A stretch of DNA of 64,000 bases from Halorubrum ruber. GTDB lineage: Archaea; Halobacteriota; Halobacteria; Halobacteriales; Haloferacaceae. The translations under genes and the position numbers were made by a program. The stretch is taken from NCBI RefSeq assembly GCF_018228765.1, contig NZ_CP073695.1, forward strand, positions 1,984,001-2,048,000, read 5' to 3'. Numbering within the stretch: the stretch's first letter is position 1; each line of letters opens with the position of its first letter. The notes below the pieces were generated by a model. It was not told the DNA's origin, searched no databases, and saw only the letters and a list, made by a program, of their open reading frames with translations. Below, piece after piece: positions 1 through 8,695 of this stretch.

Positions 1-1
1 C

Positions 2-814
2 GGCGTCGGGCGCGTCACCGCCGACGCGCTTCACGCCGCCGGCTGCGACGTGGAGACGCTTAACGGCCAGCGCGACGGCCGGTTCCCGGGCCGGCCCAGC
101 GAGCCGACCGCGGCGAACTGCGAGACGGCCTGCGAGGTGGTCGCGGCGACCGACGCCGACCTCGGGGTCGTCCACGACGGCGACGCCGACCGGATGATGG
201 CGGTCGACGAGCGCGGGCGGTTCGTCGCCGGCGACGCGCTGCTCGCGCTGTTCGGCCGCCGCGCGGCCGACGCGGGCGACCGCGTGGCGGTCCCCGTTGA
301 TACCAGCCTGCTCGTCGCCGACGCGCTCGCGGAGGTCGGCGCCGAGGTGACGTACACGCCCGTCGGCGACGCGTACGTGGCCGCGGAGGCGGCGAAGCCG
401 GGCGTCGCCTTCGGCGGCGAGCCCAGCGGCGCGTGGATCTGGCCCGAGCGGACCCTCTGTCCGGACGGCCCGCTCGCGGCCTGCGTGCTGACCGCGCTCG
501 TCGGCGCGGAGGGGTCGCTCGCCGCGCTCGTCGACGCCCTTCCCTCCTACCCGATCCGCAGAGATTCGGTGCGGACGGAGTACAAAGGGGAAATCGTCGA
601 CCGCGTCGGCGAGGTCGCGGCCGCCGAGTACGACGACGTGTCGACGCTCGACGGCGTCCGGGTCGAGACGGACGCCGGCTGGTTCCTCGTGCGCGCGAGC
701 GGCACCGAGCCGCTGGTGCGGATCACGGCCGAGGCGCGCGACGAGGCCGACGCGGACGCGCTGTTCGAGACGGCGCGCGACCTCGTGGAGCGGGCCGCCG
801 CGGACGCGTCTTAG
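2..814 (+). CDS. glmM: Phosphoglucosamine/phosphohexose mutase, C-terminal part (5' truncated by window edge)
   Basis: This is the distal part of an alpha-D-phosphohexomutase; the reading frame is open from base 2 and the active-site serine domain lies outside the window. The metal-binding loop DGDADR is encoded at about 176-193, the sugar-binding loop GGEPSG at about 412-429, and the C-terminal phosphate-binding motif RASGTEP near 694-714. Family knowledge: these enzymes interconvert hexose-6-phosphate and hexose-1-phosphate, and the archaeal members near glmU and glmS act on glucosamine phosphate. The GlmU-type gene at 1968 and glmS at 11617 support the GlmM assignment, but phosphomannomutase activity cannot be excluded. 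Its stop codon overlaps the stop of the convergent gene by 4 bp. Confidence 0.85.
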   Translation, partial: GVGRVTADALHAAGCDVETLNGQRDGRFPGRPSEPTAANCETACEVVAATDADLGVVHDGDADRMMAVDERGRFVAGDALLALFGRRAADAGDRVAVPVDTSLLVADALAEVGAEVTYTPVGDAYVAAEAAKPGVAFGGEPSGAWIWPERTLCPDGPLAACVLTALVGAEGSLAALVDALPSYPIRRDSVRTEYKGEIVDRVGEVAAAEYDDVSTLDGVRVETDAGWFLVRASGTEPLVRITAEARDEADADALFETARDLVERAAADAS

Positions 815-1266
815 GCGGATCGGTCCGACTCGTCGTGGCGTCGCTCGACGCGCTCCGCGACCCAGTCGAGAACCGAGAACAGGACGTCGAGGTGGTGGTC
901 GCCGAGCGGTGACGGTTCGACGCCGTTCGCGTCCGACGGCGGGTGGAAGTGGGTCCTCGGCGCGTCGGTCTTCGGGTGGCGGCCCCAGCGGCACTGGAAG
1001 CGAGACGCTCCCCGCTCTTCGACGTAATGAAAGTAGTAGTCGCCCGTCACGAACCAGTGGACGTCAATCCGGGCGGCGTCGACCGCGGACGGATACGCGG
1101 TCGCGTCCAGCGTGAGCACCAGCGACCGGGGAGCGATCCGGTCCGGCTCGAACCGCCAGGACTCGACCAGCGGGTCTGTCGCCGCCCGGCGCCCGATCGT
1201 TTCCATCGTCGTCCGGTCGAGCCGACCGCTGTCTGCCGCGGTCTCGGCGTCGTCACCGTCCGACAT
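811..1266 (-). CDS. TumE-like (DUF6516-like) small protein, possible toxin partner of the upstream HTH gene
   Basis: A 151-residue acidic protein with no signal or membrane segment. After a disordered N-terminus it has a beta-rich core with the run YYFHYVE, then RFQCRWGRHP and a histidine-rich stretch ending in THFHPP, which resembles the haloarchaeal TumE/DUF6516 toxin-like family (pattern: aromatic strand, arginine-rich strand, PH-x-H). It lies 15 bp downstream of a winged-helix gene on the same strand, a regulator-plus-effector arrangement typical of toxin-antitoxin-like pairs. Toxicity is inferred only from this arrangement and the weak family resemblance. It ends convergently with glmM, overlapping by 4 bp. 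Confidence 0.6.
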   Translation of the reverse strand: MSDGDDAETAADSGRLDRTTMETIGRRAATDPLVESWRFEPDRIAPRSLVLTLDATAYPSAVDAARIDVHWFVTGDYYFHYVEERGASRFQCRWGRHPKTDAPRTHFHPPSDANGVEPSPLGDHHLDVLFSVLDWVAERVERRHDESDRSA

Positions 1267-1281
1267 GTGGCTCGGGAGGCC

Positions 1282-1839
1282 TCAGGCCGACCCGCGGAGG
1301 TCGGTCCCGTCGCGCCCGCGCGCCTCGGCCCGCGAGACGGCCCGCTGGAGGAGTTCGATGTCGTGCCGCACCGTGCGCCACCGCGACAGCGACTCCAGCC
1401 GGTCGTGGACCGCCGCGTGGTCGCCGCCTTCGACCGGCGCGACCGAGACGGCGTCCGGGTCGGGAACGCCGAACGACTCCTGGAGGTCGGCGTCCTCGGC
1501 GAGGAGGTCGTCTAAGCGCTCACGGAGCGCCGCTGCGGTGTGGTCGTCGGCCAGCGTCTCGACGCGCTTCCACTCGAAGTACGACTCGTTGCGGCGGTAC
1601 TCGGCGGGACGACTCCCGCGCCGGTCGACGATCCCCAGCTCGGCCAGCTGAGTGAGCGCGTTTCGCGCGCCGTCGGGCGAACAGTCCGCGCGCTCGGCGA
1701 TCTCGCTCGCCGACGCGTGTTCGGTCACGCCGGTCATCACGTCGTACACCCGCTGAAACGTGGTCCGGTCGCGTTTCCATCGACGCCGGGCCTCGCGGTC
1801 CTGATCCGACGACGAGTCGGCGGCGGTGTCGTTCGACAT
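1282..1839 (-). CDS. Winged-helix transcriptional regulator (DUF7342-like)
   Basis: About 185 residues with an N-terminal acidic tail, then a winged helix-turn-helix at roughly residues 25-95 (ASASEIAERADCSPDGARNAL is the recognition region, followed by a wing around RRGSRPAEYRR), and a helical C-terminal half that probably dimerises. The start MSNDT at 1839 is preferred over a longer reading from 1866 because a TATA-like box lies at 1864-1874, giving a leaderless transcript that begins close to 1839. It is probably co-transcribed with the downstream TumE-like gene and may autoregulate the pair. The fold is clear; the partner relation and targets are inferred. Confidence 0.75.
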   Translation of the reverse strand: MSNDTAADSSSDQDREARRRWKRDRTTFQRVYDVMTGVTEHASASEIAERADCSPDGARNALTQLAELGIVDRRGSRPAEYRRNESYFEWKRVETLADDHTAAALRERLDDLLAEDADLQESFGVPDPDAVSVAPVEGGDHAAVHDRLESLSRWRTVRHDIELLQRAVSRAEARGRDGTDLRGSA

Positions 1840-1863
1840 ACCGTCTAGTCGCGGTGTAAGAGA

Positions 1864-1874
1864 CATATATCTTT
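1864..1874 (-). promoter_or_regulatory. TATA/BRE promoter of the HTH-TumE-like pair
   Basis: Reading the minus strand, AAAGATATATG sits about 25-35 bp upstream of the ATG at 1839. The purine-rich A run resembles a BRE and TATATG the TATA box. It is an AT-rich island in otherwise GC-rich DNA. A second AT-rich patch (GAGATATAAC, 1882-1891) lies just beyond and could serve either direction. Confidence 0.5.
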
Positions 1875-1967
1875 GGTAGCAGAGATATAACGTCCAATAC
1901 TACGTATTCGATCCCGGCGACCGCACCGACCGCAGCGGCTAAACCCCGCCCCGCCGTCGGCCCGTCC

Positions 1968-3176
1968 ATGTACGGAGTCGTGCTCGCGGCCGGCCGCGGG
2001 ACTCGGATGCGACCGCTGACGGACCGCCGCCCGAAACCCCTCCTCCCGGTCGGAGACCGCTCGCTGCTGGAACAGGTGTTCGACGCCGCCCGCGACGTCG
2101 TCGACGAGTTCGTCGTCGTGACGGGCTACCGCGGCGACGCGATCCGCGATAGCATAGGCGAGTCGTACCGCGACCGCCCGGTCCACTACGTCGAACAGGC
2201 GGAGGCGCTGGGGACCGCCCACGCCGTGGCGCAGGCGGAACCGGTCGTCGACGACGATTTCCTCGTGCTCAACGGCGACGTCGTCGTAGACGCCTCGCTC
2301 CCGCGCGCGCTCGCCGACGCGGGCGCGCCGGCCGTGGCGGCCACCGAGGTCGACGACCCGCGGGCGTACGGCGTGCTCTCGACTGCCGCCGACGGCTCGC
2401 TCGCGGGGATCGTCGAGAAGCCCGCCGACCCGCCGACGAACCTCGCGAACGTCGGCTGCTACGCGTTCGAGCCGGAGGTGTTCGAGTACATCGAGCGCAC
2501 GCCCGAAAGCGAGCGCAGCGAGTATGAGATCACGACGACGATCGACCTGCTGCTTGGCGACGGCCGCCGGATCGACGTGGCGCGGTACGACGGGACCTGG
2601 CTCGACGTCGGCCGGCCGTGGGAGCTGCTGGAGGCGAACGAGCTGGCGCTCGCGGAGCTCGACGACGAGCGCGACCTCGCCGGTACCGTCGAGGAGGATG
2701 TCCACCTCCACGGGCCGGTCGTCGTCGAGGCGGGCGCGCGAGTCCGTTCGGGTGCCTATATCGAGGGCCCGGCGCTGATCCGCGAGGGCGCCGACGTGGG
2801 GCCGAACGCCTACGTCCGCGGGGCGACCGTCGTGGGGCCCGGGGCCCACGTCGGTCACTCGGTCGAGGTGAAGAACTCGGTGCTGATGGCGGACGCCTCG
2901 GTCGGCCACCTCTCGTACGTCGGCGACTCGGTGCTGGGCCGCGCGGTGAACTTCGGGGCAGGGACGAACGTCGCAAACCTCCGGCACGACGGCGAAAACG
3001 TCCGGCAGACGGTGAAGGGCGACCGCGTCGACACCGGGCGTCGGAAGCTGGGCGCGATCGTCGGCGACGAGGCGAAGACGGGGATCAACACGTCGCTGAA
3101 CGCCGGCGTCGTACTGGGCGCCGGAGAGACAACCGGGCCGGGCGAGGCGCTGACGCGCGACCGGCTCTCGGAGTAG
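1968..3176 (+). CDS. glmU: Bifunctional sugar-1-phosphate nucleotidylyltransferase/acetyltransferase (archaeal GlmU type)
   Basis: A 402-residue cytosolic enzyme with an N-terminal nucleotidyltransferase domain (LAAGRGTRMRPLT at the start binds the nucleotide; NGDVVVD near residue 105 carries the metal aspartate; VEKP near 150) and a C-terminal left-handed beta-helix of hexapeptide repeats from about residue 245. The distal part has the acetyltransferase-type segment GAGTNVANLRHDG and GRRKLGAIVGD with KTGINTS, typical of the archaeal bifunctional proteins that acetylate glucosamine-1-phosphate and then make UDP-GlcNAc. It belongs with glmM upstream and glmS downstream. Its exact substrate range is not visible; archaeal members can be promiscuous. 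Confidence 0.88.
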   Translation: MYGVVLAAGRGTRMRPLTDRRPKPLLPVGDRSLLEQVFDAARDVVDEFVVVTGYRGDAIRDSIGESYRDRPVHYVEQAEALGTAHAVAQAEPVVDDDFLVLNGDVVVDASLPRALADAGAPAVAATEVDDPRAYGVLSTAADGSLAGIVEKPADPPTNLANVGCYAFEPEVFEYIERTPESERSEYEITTTIDLLLGDGRRIDVARYDGTWLDVGRPWELLEANELALAELDDERDLAGTVEEDVHLHGPVVVEAGARVRSGAYIEGPALIREGADVGPNAYVRGATVVGPGAHVGHSVEVKNSVLMADASVGHLSYVGDSVLGRAVNFGAGTNVANLRHDGENVRQTVKGDRVDTGRRKLGAIVGDEAKTGINTSLNAGVVLGAGETTGPGEALTRDRLSE

Positions 3177-3200
3177 CGCGCTGGCGACACAAGAAGGGGC

Positions 3201-5444
3201 TCACTCCTCTCCCCGCGCGTACCGCTCGAAGACCTCGGCGACCGCGTCGGCCGACTCCTTGAGCCGCTCCGTGTATGCCGGGCGGTCCCACGTCGGCGGC
3301 ACGAACTCGAGGGATTCGAGGGCGCCGTCCGCGGCGCCCGGAGCCGCGTGCGTGAGGTTCGTTTCGGCGTCGAGCGGCCGCGCCGTCCCGTCGGCGCCGT
3401 CGGGGGCGTACGAGGCCGCGGCGACGTCGATCGACTCCATCGTCTCGTGGGTGTCGAGGCCGTCGGTCCAGAGGTCGCCCAGCCGACGCCGACGGCTCGG
3501 GTCGGCGACGTTAAGCAGCCCCCAGGGGAGCCGGAGCTCGATCGCGTCGCTCGACGGCGCGACGTGGACGTCCGCGAGCGAGTCGTACGCGGGCGACTCG
3601 GGGTTCCCGTTGCCGTAGCGCAGCTCCCCCGTCTCCACCGACTCGAAGGGGACGTACTCGTCCGTCACCGGGACGGTGTACCCGCGGTTGATCACCAGCC
3701 GGAGCGGGGTAAAGTCACCAGGGATGGGGTTTCGGTATCGGTCGAGGTCGAGGCCGGCCTCGGCGCCGTACTCGTACGCGAAGGCGTCGTACCGGGGGTG
3801 AACCGTCACCCGAGAGGTGTCGGGGCCGCCGAGGCGGACGATGAAGTCGGCGGGCGCCGCCGCGTCGACCCCGTACGGGAGCGCCCGTGCGCCGGCGTCG
3901 GTGGTCCCGATCGCCAGGAGGTAGTTCGTCGCGTCCCAGTCCGGTTCGCCGTCGAGGCCCGCGAGTTCGAGCCGGACGTTGAGGTACGCCGCGTCGCTCG
4001 TCACGCGGACCGCCGTCAGCTCGCGCGCCGCGTCGGCGCCGTCGCCGAGCCGGACGGGCTCGCGCTCAGCCGTCGCGGCGGTCGCGTCCGCCCACGCCTC
4101 GGGCGACCCGTCGAGCGGCACCGCGTCGGCCGGGTCGAACGCGAGGAGCCCGAACCGCTGTTCCGGCGTCTGGACGTTCGACCAGAACGGGCGGCGGTTC
4201 GGGTCCGAGAAGGGGGCAAGGTTCCACGTCCGCTTGAACCACTCGTCGTGCCAGCTGAACACGACCCCACCAGCGGTCCCGGCCTCGCGGATGTCCGCGT
4301 ACATCGCGGCGATGATCTCCCCCTGCTCGGTCTCGGTGTGTCCGCCTTGGTCGCGGCCGTGGACGTCGCGCTGGGCGATCCCGCGGGAGGCAGGGACGCC
4401 GAACTCCGCGACGAGCAGCGGGTGGTCGGTCGCGTCGACGAGGTCGTTCAGGTAGCCGGCGTAGCTGTTCGGCTCGCCGCGGTGGTCGACGTAGTCGACG
4501 TACTCCGGCGTCTCGTTCAACAGCGGCGGGTAGTACGGGTAGACGTGGTAGGCGGCGAACGTCCCGGCGTCGTAGGCGTCGGTCGCGACGACCGCGTCCG
4601 GATCGACGGAGACCGCATCCTCGTTGACGAACGGCTCGTACGGGTGCTCCAGCGGGTCGGTGGTCACCCAGTTGGTGAACGCCGCGGGCCGTTGCGCGCC
4701 GTACTCGCTCGCCTCGTACGCGACCGCGGCGTCGAGGCGGCCCGCGAGCCATGCCTCGAACGGGGAGCCGTCGGGCGCGGCGAGGAACTTTCCGTCGTAG
4801 CCGGTCGCCTCGTTCACCCGGTCCGTCTCCGCGACGACCGCCGGCGGCCACTCGATGCCGACGACGTAGCCGAGGACGGCGTCGCTCACGTCGGCGTCGT
4901 AGGTCCCGCTCGCGTACCCGGGTTCCGGCTCGACCGTCGTCGCGCCGTGGACGGCGTCGACGACCTGTCGCACCGAGCGGTCGAAGGCGGCCGACAGCGC
5001 CGTCGCGTCCCCCGCCTCGCGGAGCGTCTCCTCGCCGATCCAGTTGCCGTGGAGGACGTAGATCGGATCCGCGTGCGAGCGGTTGTACGCCGCGAGCGCC
5101 CGGTAGAACGCGGGCGGATGGACGGTGTACACGCGGACCACGTTGACGTTCAGCTCGCCCATCAGCCGTAGCCAGCGGTCGTACTCCGCGCGGGTGATCG
5201 CCGCCTCGCCCGGAAACCGCCCGGGCTTGGCCATTCCGAGGTTCACGCCGCGGACTGCGATCGGCTCGAAGCCGCCGTCGTCGACTGCGACCTCGAAGCC
5301 CTCGTCGGCGACGCGAAAACGGCGGGAAGGGTCCGCGCCGGGACCGTCGCCCCTTGACCCGTCGGCGTCGCCGCGGAAGCCGCAGCCGGCAGTGCCGACC
5401 GCTCCCGCGACCCCGACGCGACCCAGAAACCGGCGTCTGCGCAC
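3201..5444 (-). CDS. Tat-exported lipoprotein with a clan GH-A glycoside-hydrolase-like barrel
   Basis: A 747-residue protein starting at a GTG. It begins MRRRRFLGRVG, a twin-arginine signal, and has a lipobox-like GTAGCG with Cys21, so it is probably exported folded and anchored by lipid to the outer membrane face. Residues about 55-410 look like a TIM barrel of clan GH-A: Glu198 in GYVVGIEW fits the acid/base after strand 4, Glu347 in LLVAEFG fits the nucleophile after strand 7, and YHVYPYYP lies between them. Residues about 470-747 are beta-rich, possibly a carbohydrate-binding (CBM9/DOMON-like) module. Family-level substrate is unknown. It is divergent from the GAF kinase and close to the processive GT2, so a role in trimming or releasing an exopolysaccharide is inferred. 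Confidence 0.75.
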   Translation of the reverse strand: MRRRRFLGRVGVAGAVGTAGCGFRGDADGSRGDGPGADPSRRFRVADEGFEVAVDDGGFEPIAVRGVNLGMAKPGRFPGEAAITRAEYDRWLRLMGELNVNVVRVYTVHPPAFYRALAAYNRSHADPIYVLHGNWIGEETLREAGDATALSAAFDRSVRQVVDAVHGATTVEPEPGYASGTYDADVSDAVLGYVVGIEWPPAVVAETDRVNEATGYDGKFLAAPDGSPFEAWLAGRLDAAVAYEASEYGAQRPAAFTNWVTTDPLEHPYEPFVNEDAVSVDPDAVVATDAYDAGTFAAYHVYPYYPPLLNETPEYVDYVDHRGEPNSYAGYLNDLVDATDHPLLVAEFGVPASRGIAQRDVHGRDQGGHTETEQGEIIAAMYADIREAGTAGGVVFSWHDEWFKRTWNLAPFSDPNRRPFWSNVQTPEQRFGLLAFDPADAVPLDGSPEAWADATAATAEREPVRLGDGADAARELTAVRVTSDAAYLNVRLELAGLDGEPDWDATNYLLAIGTTDAGARALPYGVDAAAPADFIVRLGGPDTSRVTVHPRYDAFAYEYGAEAGLDLDRYRNPIPGDFTPLRLVINRGYTVPVTDEYVPFESVETGELRYGNGNPESPAYDSLADVHVAPSSDAIELRLPWGLLNVADPSRRRRLGDLWTDGLDTHETMESIDVAAASYAPDGADGTARPLDAETNLTHAAPGAADGALESLEFVPPTWDRPAYTERLKESADAVAEVFERYARGEE

Positions 5445-5534
5445 AGCCTCACGTACGGGAGGAGATGGTTAAGCCTGCTTCTCCGACGGAGCGAGGGGCA
5501 AGCGAAACTCGCGTTTTTATCCGACGGCCGCCCC

Positions 5535-5547
5535 TTACCGTCGGTAA
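5535..5547. promoter_or_regulatory. 13 bp palindrome in the divergent kinase/lipoprotein intergenic region
   Basis: TTACCG-T-CGGTAA is a perfect inverted repeat with a one-base centre, 17 bp upstream of the kinase ATG at 5565. A TATA-like TTTTTATCC lies at about 5514-5522, so the palindrome would fall near or just after the transcription start, a suitable operator position. Function is inferred from position and symmetry only. Confidence 0.4.
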
Positions 5548-5564
5548 CGGCCAGTTTACTCACC

Positions 5565-6728
5565 ATGTCACCCGACACGCCCCCCTCTGACCCCTTCAAG
5601 AGCCTGCTCGAGTTGACCGCGACCGACCTCTCGGCCGAAGAGCGCATTCGGAAGGCGATCGACGTCGGCCAAGAGCACCTCGGCGTGGACAACGGCGTGC
5701 TCTCGTACACCGGCGACGGCCGGTACGAGGTCGTCGAAACAAACATCCAGAGCGGTCCCTACGCGCAGGGCGGCGTCGTCGACCTCGACGGGACGTGGTG
5801 CCGCCACGTCGTCGAGAGCAGCGAGACGGTCGGGTTCGCCGACGCGCGCGACAGCGAGTACCGCGACGACGACGCGCTCGGGATCACCGGCCTCCACTGC
5901 TACGTGGGCGCTGTCATCGACATTGACGGCGAGACGTACGGGACGCTCTGTTTCTCCGACGAGGAGCCGCGCGACGACCCGATCACGGACGCGGAGCGCG
6001 ACTTCGTTTCGGTGCTCGCCGAGTGGGTTGGCAGCGAGCTCGAGCGGCAGAAACACTACGCCGAGCTGCGCGAGCAGAACGAGCGGCTCGACGAGTTCGC
6101 TGGTATCGTCGCCCACGACCTCCGGAACCCGCTGTCGGGGGCCATCGGGTTCACGGAGCTCGCGCAGGAGCACGTCGGCGGGCAGGCGGCCGACTTCCTC
6201 GACCGCGTTCAGGGGGCGCTCGGTCGCATGGAGTCGATGATCGCCGAGTGTCTGATGCTGGCGAAGGAGGGGACGGACGTGGGCGAGCGCACGCAGGTGG
6301 ACCTCGACGGAGTCGTCCGCGACGCGTGGGACACGGTCCGGACGCGGAACGCGACGCTGTCGGTCGAGGTCGCCGCTGGGACGACCGTCCTCGCCGACGA
6401 GGCGCGGCTCCGGCGGCTCTTCGAGAACCTGTTTCGCAACTGCGTCGAACACGGCGGCCCGGACGTGGCGGTGACGGTCACCGGCGACGCGCACGGCTTC
6501 GCCGTCAGCGACGACGGGCCGGGGCTCCCCGCGGACGTCGAACACGCGCTCACCGCGGCCGACACGGAGAACATCAAGTCGTTCGGACTCGGCCTGTTGG
6601 TCGTCCAGCGCGTGATATCGGGCCACGGCTGGGACCTCGCCGTCGACACCGGCGACGAGGGAACCCGCTTCGCTGTGAGCGACGTCAACGCCGCGGAGCC
6701 GGTCCACGAGGCGCTGGCCGGGGACTGA
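5565..6728 (+). CDS. GAF-domain sensor histidine kinase (soluble)
   Basis: A 387-residue protein with no membrane segment. Residues about 20-165 form a GAF-type sensor domain of the haloarchaeal kind, including a WCRHVVES segment and paired Cys/His residues (Cys79, Cys112) that could ligate a cofactor. A short coiled coil leads into the HisKA H-box, LDEFAGIVAHDLRNPL, with His184 as the expected phosphorylated residue. The HATPase region follows (N box LFRNCVEHGG, G1 box DDGPGLP, G2 box SFGLGLLVV). It faces away from the lipoprotein and towards the GT2-HEAT-response-regulator set, so phosphotransfer to the regulator at 9966 is plausible but not shown. The start at 5565 places a TATA-like box about 45 bp upstream, giving a short leader. 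Confidence 0.88.
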   Translation: MSPDTPPSDPFKSLLELTATDLSAEERIRKAIDVGQEHLGVDNGVLSYTGDGRYEVVETNIQSGPYAQGGVVDLDGTWCRHVVESSETVGFADARDSEYRDDDALGITGLHCYVGAVIDIDGETYGTLCFSDEEPRDDPITDAERDFVSVLAEWVGSELERQKHYAELREQNERLDEFAGIVAHDLRNPLSGAIGFTELAQEHVGGQAADFLDRVQGALGRMESMIAECLMLAKEGTDVGERTQVDLDGVVRDAWDTVRTRNATLSVEVAAGTTVLADEARLRRLFENLFRNCVEHGGPDVAVTVTGDAHGFAVSDDGPGLPADVEHALTAADTENIKSFGLGLLVVQRVISGHGWDLAVDTGDEGTRFAVSDVNAAEPVHEALAGD

Positions 6729-6754
6729 GCGCCCGCGGACTGAGCGGCCGGGGA

Positions 6755-8695
6755 CTACTCGGCGGGATCGGCCGTGTCGACCACCCAGACGAACCCCTGG
6801 TTGCCGGCGCCGGTCGCGGCGTCGGTGGTCCACACGAAGCCGCCGTCGCCCGCGCCGAGCGTCGGGTCGGTCGTCCAGACGAAGCCGCCGTCGCCGAGCC
6901 CCTCCGAGAAGTCCGTTGTCGCGGCGAGCCGGACGCTCCCGTCGGCGGCGGTCGCGAGGACGTAGCCGCCCTCGCCCGCGCCGAGCGCGGGGTCGGTCAC
7001 CCAGACGAACCCCCCGTCGCCGGCTGGGAAGTCGGTGGTCCAGACGAAGCCCCCCTCGCCGACGCCGACGGCCAGGTCCGCGACGGACGCGAGCATCCCG
7101 GGCTGGCCGTCGCTCGCGATACGGTCGAGCCACCGGAGGCCGTCGGTTCCGGGCTCGTCGGCGAGCCAGTCCACCCAGACGAAGCCGCCGTCGTCCGCGT
7201 CCTCGCGGTTGTCCGTGGCCGCGGCGGCCGCGGGCGCTGCCTCGACTGTGCCGCCGGCCGCAGCGGTTTCAGTCGCCGCGTCACCGAACCCGCGCCGCTC
7301 CATGACGCCCCACGACTGCTCGCCGCGGAGGAACTCGATTAGCCCGTGCCAGGCGACGACCGTCTTCCACTGGCGGTAGCCGAAGTTCTCTAAGACGCCG
7401 TACCAGAGCAGCCTGGCAGCGTCCTGCGGCGACTCGTAGCGGTTGTAGCTCCACACCTCGCTGAACACACCGAACCACGAGAGGAACACCCCGACACCCA
7501 CCGTGAGCAACAGGAAGGTGAGAAAGAACTCTATGTTGAGGATGCCGAGGTACCAGCCGAGCGGGAGCAGCACGTAGCCGAACCCCTCAATGAGCGGGCC
7601 GATCGCCTCCGCGGCGGTGAAGAAGGGGAGCACGACCGTGCCGACGCGGCCGTAGCGCCGGCGGAAGAAGAGGCCGCGGCTGGCGATCACTGTCTCCAGC
7701 ATGCCGCGGTACCAGCGGCGCCGCTGGCGACCCAGCGACCGGAGCGACTCCGGCACCTCCGTCCACGCGACGGGCTCTGGGACGAACTCGATCCGGTAGT
7801 CGATGTCGTTGTCCGAGAGGTACTCGTGGAGCCGGACGACCACGTCGAAGTCCTCCGTGATCGTGTCGTGGCGGTAGCCCCCGATCTCCCGGACGCGGTC
7901 GGTCCGGAACACGCCGAACGCACCGGAGATGAGGATCAGCCCCTTGAGCCGGGCGAGCCCGAGCCGCCCGGAGTAAAAGGCCCGCAGGTATTCCATCACC
8001 TGGACGCCGGCAAGGCCGGTCTTCGGCAGTTTGGTCTCTTTTACTTGGCCGTCTTGGACGACGCAGTCGTTGGCCACCCGGATGGTCCCGCCGCTGGCGA
8101 CCGTCCGCGAGGGCTCCTCGAGGAACGGCGCGACGACGTCGAGCAGCGCGTCGCGGTCGATCACGGTGTCAGCGTCGACCGCGCAGAACAGCTCCTGGTC
8201 GGTGAGCCAGACCCCGGCGTTGAGCGCGTCGCTTTTGCCGCCGTTCTCCTTGTCGACGACCAGCAGGTTCTCGTGGGTCGCCGAGCGGTACACCCCGCGG
8301 ATCGGTTCCGAGGGCACGTCGTATGGCACCTCGGCGTCGACGGGCCGCAACCCGAACGCCTCTTCGAGCCGGTCGAGGGTGGCGTCCGACGAGCCGTCGT
8401 TGACGACGACGATCTCCTGGTCGGGATAGTTGAGCGCCAGCATCGAGCGCACGCTCTCGACGATGTTCGCCGCCTCGTTGTACGCCGGCACGACCATCGC
8501 GACGCCCGGATAAAACGGGCTGTCGAACGCGCGGAACGACGGGTTCCACCCCGACTCGCGGACGTTGTCGCGGAGCTGGAACAGCGCGAGCACGTGGATC
8601 AGCAGGTAGCCGACGTTGATCAGCAGGTAGTACGTGACGATGAACACGCCCGACCCGACGACGAGCGTCGTCCCGACGCTCTCCAGCGTCGTCAT
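6755..8695 (-). CDS. Processive family-2 glycosyltransferase (polysaccharide synthase) with GGFVW-repeat tail
   Basis: A 646-residue membrane enzyme. An N-terminal membrane helix spans about residues 8-38. The GT-A catalytic domain follows with Asp100 (VVNDGSSD), the DAD motif at 174-176, TED at 280-282 and QRRRW at 324-328, the signature of processive synthases such as PgaC, BcsA and hyaluronan synthase. Two or more membrane helices lie at about 354-410. After a low-complexity Ala stretch (about 477-494), residues 500-646 carry seven copies of a (G/Q)GFVW-like motif, the last ones spaced exactly 15 residues apart, which is not part of known synthases. The start at 8695 overlaps the stop of the HEAT gene as ATGA, so the two are translationally coupled. 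Its place within a glm cluster suggests UDP-GlcNAc as donor (inference). Confidence 0.85.
   Translation of the reverse strand: MTTLESVGTTLVVGSGVFIVTYYLLINVGYLLIHVLALFQLRDNVRESGWNPSFRAFDSPFYPGVAMVVPAYNEAANIVESVRSMLALNYPDQEIVVVNDGSSDATLDRLEEAFGLRPVDAEVPYDVPSEPIRGVYRSATHENLLVVDKENGGKSDALNAGVWLTDQELFCAVDADTVIDRDALLDVVAPFLEEPSRTVASGGTIRVANDCVVQDGQVKETKLPKTGLAGVQVMEYLRAFYSGRLGLARLKGLILISGAFGVFRTDRVREIGGYRHDTITEDFDVVVRLHEYLSDNDIDYRIEFVPEPVAWTEVPESLRSLGRQRRRWYRGMLETVIASRGLFFRRRYGRVGTVVLPFFTAAEAIGPLIEGFGYVLLPLGWYLGILNIEFFLTFLLLTVGVGVFLSWFGVFSEVWSYNRYESPQDAARLLWYGVLENFGYRQWKTVVAWHGLIEFLRGEQSWGVMERRGFGDAATETAAAGGTVEAAPAAAAATDNREDADDGGFVWVDWLADEPGTDGLRWLDRIASDGQPGMLASVADLAVGVGEGGFVWTTDFPAGDGGFVWVTDPALGAGEGGYVLATAADGSVRLAATTDFSEGLGDGGFVWTTDPTLGAGDGGFVWTTDAATGAGNQGFVWVVDTADPAE

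Noticed and set aside
3348-5171. 607-residue plus-strand frame opposite the lipoprotein gene
   Set aside because: The product is Arg/Val-rich with regular VEVGV patterns typical of antisense to acidic genes; the opposite strand has a Tat signal and catalytic motifs.
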